From Pseudomonadota bacterium (GTDB lineage Bacteria; CALINM01): 13,377 nt of DNA. A program made the translations under genes and the position numbers. Of the stretch, positions 1 through 5,681 are shown piece by piece. The stretch lies in NCBI GenBank assembly GCA_026415985.1, contig JAOAGA010000049.1, forward strand, positions 1 through 13,377, read 5' to 3'. Position 1 is the first letter of the stretch, and every line of letters begins with the position of its first letter. The notes below the pieces were generated by a model, which was not told the origin of the DNA, did no database searches, and was given only the letters and a program-made list of their open reading frames with translations.

Positions 1-2
1 AT

Positions 3-1598
3 TCAACAGGTATTATCCATGGTGGAACAGGAGAGAAACACAATCCTTTTCTTACTGAAAAAACAAAACTTAAAGAGATGGAAGAGCAATTAAGTAATCT
101 TAACACAGAAAGAGAAAATCTTTTCAACGATATAAAAAACAGGGAAAAATATATCAGCGATTTGGATAATCTTATCAGAGAAAAAAAGGATGAGCATACC
201 AATATAAACTTAGAGCTTTCCAGTGACAAGATTGAACTGAAACATAAAGAAGAAGAACTGAAGAGAAAACAATCAAAGCTTGATGCATTAAAGACTGAGC
301 AAAAAAATCTGCAGATAAATATTCAGACCTATTTAAGGAAGAAAACCGATTTTGACAATAAAATCAAAGAATTAAGCAATGAGATAACTAAAAAAGAGTC
401 CGCCATCTATGAAAAGAGCAGTAAACTCGAGAGCATAAGACTTGAAATTGATACGAACACAAAAAGATTGACAGAAATTAAGGTAGCCATTGCTGAGGAT
501 AGAAGAAATCTTCACCATAAAAAGGAAGGCTTAATCAGACTAAGAGATGAACTTGCAAAGATAAATAAGGATATAGATTATTTAACAAGGGAAAAAAACA
601 ATCTGGAGTCTTTGGATAAAGACGCCGACGAAAGACTTAGATTACGTTCTGAAGAGATAGAAAAAATTAAAAAAGACCAAGTTCAGGAAGAGATGAGGGT
701 AAAGGAAAAGGAAAGGCTTATAAACGATCTTAGAAATATTATCAGGGAATCGGAAAGGAAGCACAATCAGCTAAGAAATGAGGTGGAGAAGTTAAAAAAA
801 GAGACTGATTTTCTTAAAGAAGAGCTTTCAAATATAAATCTCAATCTTAAATTAATGGAAGAAAGGGTAAGGGAAAAATACTTTTTGGAGTTAGAGAAAG
901 AGTACGAAAAATTTCTTAATAACCCAGTCAAAGATGAAGATGCTTCAGAGGAAAAGATAGAAAATTTATCAAGAAGACTGAAAGAGTTTGGAGAGGTAAA
1001 TCTTCTTGCTATTGATGAGTTTGAAGAGATTAAAAAAAGATATGAATTCCTGAAAAGGCAAAAAGAGGATATCGAAGAATCAATAAAAAGTCTTAACGAG
1101 GCTATTGACAGGATTAATAAGGTTTCCATAGAGCTCTTTACAAAATCTTTAAAGAATATAGAAGAAAACTTTGACAGAGTCTTCAAAAGGCTCTTCGGTG
1201 GTGGTAAAGCAAGGATTATTTTAACAGATGAAAATAATATACTTGAATCGGGTGTTGACATATCCGTTGAAGTTCCCCATAAAAGGGCAAAGAGTATTGA
1301 ACTGCTTTCGGGAGGAGAAAAGGCTCTTGTTGCGATTTCTCTCATGTTCGCCTTTTATATGCAAAAACCAAGCCCCTTCTGTCTTCTTGATGAAGTAGAT
1401 GCACCACTTGATGACACAAATGTTATTAAGTTCAGAAATCTACTCAAAGAGATGGGGGTTTTCTCTCAGTTTATGGTAGTAACACATAATAAAATACTTA
1501 TGGAAGATGTGGATGCCCTTTATGGAGTTACTATGGAGGTGCCCGGCATTTCAAAGGTTGTTTCTGTCAAGATAGAAAAGGGGGAGTTATGGCAATAG
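3..1598 (+). CDS. smc: Chromosome segregation ATPase SMC, C-terminal part (5' end outside window)
   Basis: SMC is an ATP-driven, ring-forming protein that loads on DNA with ScpA/ScpB and compacts and segregates the chromosome. The frame is open from the first bases, so the gene is cut by the window; the ATG at 78 is internal. The first visible residues (STGIIHGG) fit the end of the hinge domain. About 330 residues of Lys/Glu-rich coiled coil follow, then the C-terminal ATPase head. The ABC signature LSGGEKA is near visible residue 435, Walker B and D-loop (FCLLDEVDAPLD) near 459-470, and the switch histidine lies in VVTHNK. The roughly 530 visible residues match the post-hinge half of a normal bacterial SMC of about 1,150-1,200 residues. 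The 3' end overlaps the next gene by 10 bases, implying translational coupling. The head motifs are intact and I see no frameshift. Confidence 0.95.
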   Translation, partial: STGIIHGGTGEKHNPFLTEKTKLKEMEEQLSNLNTERENLFNDIKNREKYISDLDNLIREKKDEHTNINLELSSDKIELKHKEEELKRKQSKLDALKTEQKNLQINIQTYLRKKTDFDNKIKELSNEITKKESAIYEKSSKLESIRLEIDTNTKRLTEIKVAIAEDRRNLHHKKEGLIRLRDELAKINKDIDYLTREKNNLESLDKDADERLRLRSEEIEKIKKDQVQEEMRVKEKERLINDLRNIIRESERKHNQLRNEVEKLKKETDFLKEELSNINLNLKLMEERVREKYFLELEKEYEKFLNNPVKDEDASEEKIENLSRRLKEFGEVNLLAIDEFEEIKKRYEFLKRQKEDIEESIKSLNEAIDRINKVSIELFTKSLKNIEENFDRVFKRLFGGGKARIILTDENNILESGVDISVEVPHKRAKSIELLSGGEKALVAISLMFAFYMQKPSPFCLLDEVDAPLDDTNVIKFRNLLKEMGVFSQFMVVTHNKILMEDVDALYGVTMEVPGISKVVSVKIEKGELWQ

Positions 1599-2848
1599 AT
1601 ATAAAGTTTAATCCCAAGGTTCTTTCAGAACTTGCAGAAAGTAAGAGGGTTGTCGAGGTAACTAAGGAGCTGTTTAATGTTATTAACTTTCAGGCTCAAT
1701 CGTTAGACAGAATAAAAATCATTCAGCTTCTTGAAAATATTTCCGAGATTTTTTCTGAGAGAATTCAGCATATAAAAGAGCTTGAGTGGAAGACCAGACA
1801 GTTAATAAAAAGAATTGATATTGCCGAAAGCTATTTTGAGCTCAGAGATATTCACGGTGAGCTAAATGAGCTTCAAAAGGACTTTTTCTTAAGTGTTCCC
1901 TCTGTAACAGAGATTCACAGTATATGCACCGATTACAGAGATAAGATAACAAAAAGAATAATCTCCATGGTTATAAAGGAGCTTATATCTGATAGTGTCT
2001 ACCTTCCGGATGAAAGCTTTGCCTACTTTGCAGTTGGTAGCGATGGCAGAAGAGAACAAACCCTTCTCACCGATCAGGACAATCTCATTGTATATGAAGA
2101 TAGTCCAAGCAGATATAAGGAGTTTTATCACGAAAGATTTTCCAATCTTTTGGTTGAAAGGTTATCACTTTGCGGATTTAAAAAATGTACCGGTGATATA
2201 ATGCCTTCAAATCCAAAATGGCGTGGAAGCCTAAAAACATGGGCAGAAAGAGTTGATTATCTCTGCAGGTTTTCTGATCCTGATTTCAAGAAAAATCTTG
2301 TCAATCTTATAGTGCTTACAGACTTAAGACTGGTTTTCGGCGATGAAGAGTTAGGTCAGAGATTTATAAAGAATACCTATAATGCTATTTTTAATAATCA
2401 TATTGTAATGTCAGAGATAGCTAAATCTGCTGCATCTCTCGGTATCGCCAAGGGGTTTATGAAGACCTTAAGGACAGAGAAAAAAGGAAAGTATAAAGGA
2501 CATATTAATCTGAAACTACATGCCTGGGCGCCCTTTGTACTCGTTATAAGAGCCTTTGCTATGAAAAACAAGGTTATTAAAACAGGGACGATAGATAGAA
2601 TTGATGAACTTGTCAGGTTGGGTGCCTTTTCTAAGGAGGCTGGCTTAAAGTTGAAAAACTCCTTCTATCTCCTTTCAAGGTTTAAGATATATACGCAGGT
2701 AATGTATTTAACAGGTCAGTATAGTTCTGATATTTATTTAAACCCCGATGACCTCACGGAACAGGAAAAAGATCAGCTTATTGAGGCATTGAGTCAGATT
2801 GAGTCTCTTCAGAAGCTTTTAGTTGAGTCTATGGGACTGAGAATTTAA
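1589..2848 (+). CDS. DUF294-type putative nucleotidyltransferase (GlnD-like N-terminal catalytic motif)
   Basis: The protein belongs to the DUF294 family, whose catalytic domain resembles the nucleotidyltransferase domain of GlnD (PII uridylyltransferase); its substrate is unknown. Residues 1-130 are helical and unrecognised. The nucleotidyltransferase motif GSDGRREQTLLTDQDN spans residues 150-165, with the G-S pair and the two aspartates expected for metal binding. The family's conserved NPKWRGSL stretch and the LTDLRLVFGD segment follow at about 208-252. Residues 280-415 fit the helical DUF294 C-terminal domain. Many family members carry CBS pairs and a cyclic-nucleotide-binding domain in front of the catalytic domain; none are visible here. 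The ATG at 1589 lies inside the end of smc and is preceded by AAGGGGGAG at 1578-1586, so it is probably translated from the smc message. Its stop overlaps the stop of the convergent GNAT gene. The family call is firm; the function is not. Confidence 0.85.
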   Translation: MAIDIKFNPKVLSELAESKRVVEVTKELFNVINFQAQSLDRIKIIQLLENISEIFSERIQHIKELEWKTRQLIKRIDIAESYFELRDIHGELNELQKDFFLSVPSVTEIHSICTDYRDKITKRIISMVIKELISDSVYLPDESFAYFAVGSDGRREQTLLTDQDNLIVYEDSPSRYKEFYHERFSNLLVERLSLCGFKKCTGDIMPSNPKWRGSLKTWAERVDYLCRFSDPDFKKNLVNLIVLTDLRLVFGDEELGQRFIKNTYNAIFNNHIVMSEIAKSAASLGIAKGFMKTLRTEKKGKYKGHINLKLHAWAPFVLVIRAFAMKNKVIKTGTIDRIDELVRLGAFSKEAGLKLKNSFYLLSRFKIYTQVMYLTGQYSSDIYLNPDDLTEQEKDQLIEALSQIESLQKLLVESMGLRI

Positions 2849-3405
2849 AAATCCGGCTCATTTCTTTTGCCAATGTTATATATAAGCAAAGCCACATCAT
2901 AACATTTTCCGCTTAAGCTTATAAACCAGTCTCTGAGAACACAGTTAAAGGTAAAGCCAAGCTCAAGAAAAGCCTTGATAACTTTTGACTGTTCAAGGAC
3001 AATTTCTGCCCAGACAATTCTAAGTCCAATTTTGTTAGCTATCTCCAACAACTCTTTAATCATCACGGTTCCTAAACCTAATCTTCTGTAGTCCGGAGCT
3101 ATGTATATTCTTAATTGAGCGGAATGTCTGTGGCTGTGTTTACCAAAGTGAAGAGTTGCGTTACCAACCAGTTTCTCGTTATGAAAGGCAAGTAACGGAA
3201 AGACAGTATTTAAATCCATCTCATCAATCCATTTTTTAATTATCTCTTTATCCCTTACATTATGTCTTAAAAAAATTATATCTTCTTCCGGTGCTTCTTG
3301 ATACAGATTAACAAGCTGTTCGTAATCTTCCTTCATAAGTGGTCTTAGGAGAACCTTTGTTTGATTGTTCAGGTTAACAAACTTTCGGTAGAGACTTAAG
3401 TTCAT
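2845..3405 (-). CDS. GNAT-family N-acetyltransferase
   Basis: This is a single-domain GNAT enzyme of 186 residues, expected to transfer an acetyl group from acetyl-CoA to an amine on an unknown small molecule or protein. The N-terminal LRPLMKEDYEQL segment (19-30) is the usual first strand and helix of the fold. The acetyl-CoA pyrophosphate-binding loop (motif A, consensus Q/R-x-x-G-x-G/A) is RRLGLG at 107-112, after the strand RIYIAP. The tail (NKIGLRIVWAEIVLEQSKVIKAFLELGF in pieces, 124-151) matches motif B, with the typical ending 'x-x-LGF'. I chose the ATG at 3405 rather than one 120 bases upstream: it has AGAGG five bases before it, and a sigma70-like promoter at 3434-3461 would put the transcript start downstream of the longer ORF's start. 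The gene is convergent with the DUF294 gene and their stops overlap. Confidence 0.85.
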   Translation of the reverse strand: MNLSLYRKFVNLNNQTKVLLRPLMKEDYEQLVNLYQEAPEEDIIFLRHNVRDKEIIKKWIDEMDLNTVFPLLAFHNEKLVGNATLHFGKHSHRHSAQLRIYIAPDYRRLGLGTVMIKELLEIANKIGLRIVWAEIVLEQSKVIKAFLELGFTFNCVLRDWFISLSGKCYDVALLIYNIGKRNEPDF

Positions 3406-3433
3406 ATGAACCTCTTTTTGTTTTTTATATATA

Positions 3434-3461
3434 CTAATATCATTAAATATAAAAATGTCAA
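3434..3461 (-). promoter_or_regulatory. Sigma70-type promoter for the GNAT gene
   Basis: Read on the minus strand, a perfect TTGACA (3461 down to 3456) is followed after 16 bases by TATTAG (3439 down to 3434, 4 of 6 matches to TATAAT). Transcription would start near 3427, giving a leader of about 22 bases that contains the AGAGG ribosome-binding site at 3415-3411. The position supports the 3405 start and suggests the acetyltransferase is transcribed independently of the nuclease gene upstream. Confidence 0.55.
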
Positions 3462-3628
3462 GGGTTAGATAAACTTTTGTGGTTATTATAATAAAATGCC
3501 AATCATAATTAATTAAAAATATCAATTATATAGGTTTTTTTTCTTTATTTTTTAACTCTTTAATAAAGTTGCTAATTAACAGGAGATATATTTTTGTCGT
3601 TAGAAGTTGAATTTTTATAATTGATTTT

Positions 3629-4489
3629 TTATATACCAAATCTGTTGACTATCTCCGAAACTTTATCGTGGGGAACATCATTCTCGTGAGAAAGAACAGC
3701 ACTAAAAAATCTTAAAGTCCACTCATTGGCAAGCTTACGATTTCCTGCAAAAACAATGGTAAGGCGTGGATGTAGTGCATAAAGTTCTGCAATAGCTTTT
3801 ACTGCAAAGTTGGGATTATAAAACTTAAGTTTATCCACCTTTAAAAAGTCTGCGTAATTTGCTTCTATAACGAGGGCAGAGTGTTTATATACCGAGAGCT
3901 CTCCAAGTTGCTGATGAAATATTGCCATTCTACCAAACTCAGCAAGAATGTTATCGAAGGTTTTTCTCTCTACCACAGCGAGAATTTCGTTCTGACCTTT
4001 TAAAGCATAATCCCCTATAGGTAATTTAGATTTTTCAACATTACTGTTAGGAAATTTCCATGGATATCTCTCATTACTATCAATTATAACATTTAAAACA
4101 CCTGAGCGATAAGTAGTTATTTTTACTTTAGGTCTATTCTCCTTTAAAATCTTTTGTGTCCTCCAAAATATCTGTTCATACTCTCCTTCTTTGTTTTTAT
4201 ATTTCTTTGTAAGAAATAAAAAGTCGCATCGCTTGTTTTTAGGTCTGTCGAGCACAAGAGACAACCTTTTTCCAAATCTCTTCAAAGATACTACAGATAC
4301 CCTTTCGATCTCCTCAACAGGTAGTTCAAACTCCCTCTTTTCCTCCCGTAAACAGAATATATGGCCTTTTTGTCCTGGCCATTTGTCCTGAACCCTAAGG
4401 GCAAGTACAATTTCATTACCATGCCTTATGGTCAAACGATAGGGAAATTTGGGATTATTAACAGATTCGAGAATATAGAGCAAATTCAT
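3629..4489 (-). CDS. ERCC4-domain (XPF/MUS81-type) nuclease
   Basis: The C-terminal half is an ERCC4-type nuclease domain, the fold that cuts branched or flapped DNA in XPF, MUS81 and archaeal Hef. In this 286-residue protein the acidic and metal-binding residues are visible in order: IIDSNER at 135-141, PIGDYAL at 157-163 and the ERK signature at 174-176 (VVERKTFDN). Residue 179 is Asp, but residue 180, where the eukaryotic consensus ERKxxxD has its aspartate, is Asn. Residues 205-262 (ALVIEANYADFL, then a basic segment) fit the rest of the fold. There is no helicase domain and no clear helix-hairpin-helix DNA-binding pair. Residues 1-130 are a charged, beta-rich domain I do not recognise. 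The start overlaps the upstream UPF0149/SEC-C gene by one base (TGATG), so the two are translationally coupled. A role in DNA repair or processing is inferred from the fold only. Confidence 0.8.
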   Translation of the reverse strand: MNLLYILESVNNPKFPYRLTIRHGNEIVLALRVQDKWPGQKGHIFCLREEKREFELPVEEIERVSVVSLKRFGKRLSLVLDRPKNKRCDFLFLTKKYKNKEGEYEQIFWRTQKILKENRPKVKITTYRSGVLNVIIDSNERYPWKFPNSNVEKSKLPIGDYALKGQNEILAVVERKTFDNILAEFGRMAIFHQQLGELSVYKHSALVIEANYADFLKVDKLKFYNPNFAVKAIAELYALHPRLTIVFAGNRKLANEWTLRFFSAVLSHENDVPHDKVSEIVNRFGI

Positions 4490-5217
4490 CAGTTAACACC
4501 ACAACATTTTTTGTATTTTTTCATGCTTCCACAGGGGCATAACTCATTGCGACCAATCTTTCTTTTACCTTGCTTGTAATCAAAATTACACTTAGAGATA
4601 TTTTTATAATTTTTCTTCCACAACATCTCTCCATATTTTTTGAGAGTATCCACCGCTAAAGGTAAAGAAACAAACTGTATTGCAGTAAACGTTTTCTCAT
4701 CACAAGGGTGTCCGTCTTCACTTCTAAACAGTCCCGTAGTCTCTTCTGGAAAAACCATACTATACGCTACCACGTAGCTTAGTTGAATCTCATAAACATC
4801 ATCCGGAACATGTTCCTCAAGATAGTCAAGGTACCAGATCTTGGGACGCAAACTCAAGGCGGTAATGAAGCCATATGACCACTCACACATCTCATCAAAA
4901 ACTTCTTCTGAAAAATCACTTTCTTTTAAGTTACTGAAAGGAACCTTTAACTTGCCTTTATGGAAAGCATTGCAATAAGCATTATAAGCATCGATTAATT
5001 TCTCAATATATTCTTCATTAATTACGTCAGGTTTTTCTTCAGCAAAAATCACAGGAATCCACTCGCCCGGAGGAATTATCTCAGGAGTTATCGCAAGCCC
5101 GAAAAGAAAACCCTCAAGCTCAGTTAAAGTGAAAGCTTCCTCATTACCTACAAAATATAGTAATTCTTCTAAAATTTCTCTCAGGTGGGCATTTAAAATA
5201 TTATGTGCTTTTCCCAT
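4489..5217 (-). CDS. UPF0149/YecA-like protein with C-terminal SEC-C zinc motif
   Basis: The body (residues 10-200) resembles the UPF0149 (YecA/YgfB) family: an N-terminal helical stretch with LTELEGFLFGLAITPEIIPP and the WIPVIF segment typical of the group, followed by more helices. Residues 222-240 form a SEC-C motif (GRNELCPCGSMKKYKKCCG), with Cys227, Cys229, Cys238 and Cys239 or a nearby residue as zinc ligands. SEC-C ends are found in SecA, where they bind SecB and ribosomes, and in many small uncharacterised proteins; the function here is unknown. The ATG at 5217 follows AAGAAGA and has a possible TATAAT about 50 bases upstream. The stop codon overlaps the ATG of the ERCC4 nuclease by one base, which makes this the first gene of a two-gene unit and hints that the products act together. 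Confidence 0.8.
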   Translation of the reverse strand: MGKAHNILNAHLREILEELLYFVGNEEAFTLTELEGFLFGLAITPEIIPPGEWIPVIFAEEKPDVINEEYIEKLIDAYNAYCNAFHKGKLKVPFSNLKESDFSEEVFDEMCEWSYGFITALSLRPKIWYLDYLEEHVPDDVYEIQLSYVVAYSMVFPEETTGLFRSEDGHPCDEKTFTAIQFVSLPLAVDTLKKYGEMLWKKNYKNISKCNFDYKQGKRKIGRNELCPCGSMKKYKKCCGVN

Positions 5218-5268
5218 AACAATCTTCTTGCCAGTTCTTGAAAATTGTTACAACTAATTTTACTCAAA

Positions 5269-5274
5269 ATTATA
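5269..5274 (-). promoter_or_regulatory. Possible -10 box for the YecA-like/ERCC4 gene pair
   Basis: A perfect TATAAT on the minus strand lies about 50 bases before the ATG at 5217. No good -35 hexamer sits 16-18 bases upstream (the best is TTTCAT), so the promoter call is weak and rests on the single hexamer plus its position in the only gap before this gene pair. Confidence 0.35.
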
Positions 5275-5280
5275 CAATTA

Positions 5281-5535
5281 TCAATGCAAATATGAAAGAC
5301 ATAACTGGACAGTCATTAATTTAAAAGTATGTTTATATTGAATTAATATTACTGAGTATCTGTCCCGGTTTAGTTTTAACAACTTAATTATACCTAATAC
5401 CTTAGACATAGCTTCTACCCTTTTTATACCTATGTCAAACTCTTCATATAAAATTACCTTTTCAACTCTTATATCTTTTAACTGGTTAATATGTCTATAA
5501 CTATTTGGGGTCAGAAAGCAAATTTTTCTTGACAT
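5281..5535 (-). CDS. Doubtful small ORF, possible remnant of a longer gene
   Basis: This 84-codon ORF is the only coding candidate in the roughly 380-base gap between the YecA-like gene and tRNA-Val. I do not recognise it. It begins MSRKICFLTPNSY, which looks like the first beta strand of a Rossmann-type enzyme such as a glycosyltransferase. A leucine/isoleucine-rich helix with basic residues follows, then a short, ordinary-looking end (LCLSYLH). No Shine-Dalgarno sequence precedes the ATG at 5535, no further in-frame domain follows, and the start overlaps the -35 region of the promoter proposed for the tRNA-Val/thrS operon on the other strand. It may be a decayed gene fragment beside a tRNA, or chance. 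The rest of the gap (5218-5268 and 5536-5598) holds only the promoter elements listed separately and a small palindrome. Confidence 0.25.
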   Translation of the reverse strand: MSRKICFLTPNSYRHINQLKDIRVEKVILYEEFDIGIKRVEAMSKVLGIIKLLKLNRDRYSVILIQYKHTFKLMTVQLCLSYLH

Positions 5536-5558
5536 AAACTTATTGAAATTGTTATCCT
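5529..5558 (+). promoter_or_regulatory. Sigma70-type promoter for the tRNA-Val/thrS translation operon
   Basis: A perfect TTGACA at 5529-5534 is followed after 18 bases by TATCCT (5553-5558, 4 of 6 matches to TATAAT). Transcription would start near 5565, about 34 bases before the mature tRNA. It is the only convincing plus-strand promoter I see before the block of translation genes. A short palindrome, CTTAAATTTTAAG at 5585-5597, lies directly before the tRNA 5' end and may help or hinder RNase P processing. Confidence 0.5.
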
Positions 5559-5598
5559 TCTATATCTTAAGGTAATCATTTTGCCTTAAATTTTAAGA

Positions 5599-5670
5599 AG
5601 GCACGTAGCTCAGGGGGAGAGCACTACCTTGACATGGTAGGGGTCGGCGGTTCGAGACCGCCCGTGCCTA
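5599..5670 (+). tRNA. tRNA-Val (anticodon GAC)
   Basis: A full cloverleaf folds by eye. The acceptor stem is AGGCACG/CGTGCCT, followed by T8 and A9. The D arm is GCTC/GAGC, the anticodon stem CTACC/GGTAG with loop TTGACAT (anticodon GAC at 5631-5633), the variable loop is five bases, and the T arm is GGCGG/CCGCC with loop TTCGAGA. The discriminator is A at 5670, as expected for valine. It reads GUC and GUU codons. CCA is not encoded, so the 3' end must be trimmed and CCA added. The first pair is A1-U72 rather than the common G1-C72. The thrS start codon lies only 11 bases after the discriminator, so the tRNA appears to be excised from the thrS message. Confidence 0.95.
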
Positions 5671-5681
5671 TTTTTATTTTT

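Noticed and set aside
767-1345. 192-codon ORF on the minus strand
   Set aside because: It is the Ser/Phe/Leu-rich mirror of the SMC coiled coil; no recognisable domain.
2835-2900. Possible bidirectional terminator between the DUF294 and GNAT genes
   Set aside because: Only a four-base TGAG/CTCA pairing is visible and no T-run follows on either strand.
3406-3525. Longer N terminus for the GNAT gene
   Set aside because: The extra 40 residues are hydrophobic and unlike GNAT; the promoter and ribosome-binding site both lie downstream of that start.
3530-3628. T-rich stretch as a terminator
   Set aside because: The T-run lies on the plus strand where no gene precedes it, and no stem stands in front of it.
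5218-5598. T-box or tRNA-like thrS operator of the E. coli type
   Set aside because: No T-box bulge sequence or specifier loop is seen; the tRNA here is a complete, normal tRNA-Val gene, not a mimic of tRNA-Thr.
5634-5681. Upstream in-frame ATG for thrS within the tRNA
   Set aside because: It lies in the anticodon arm of tRNA-Val, and the added residues do not resemble a TGS domain.
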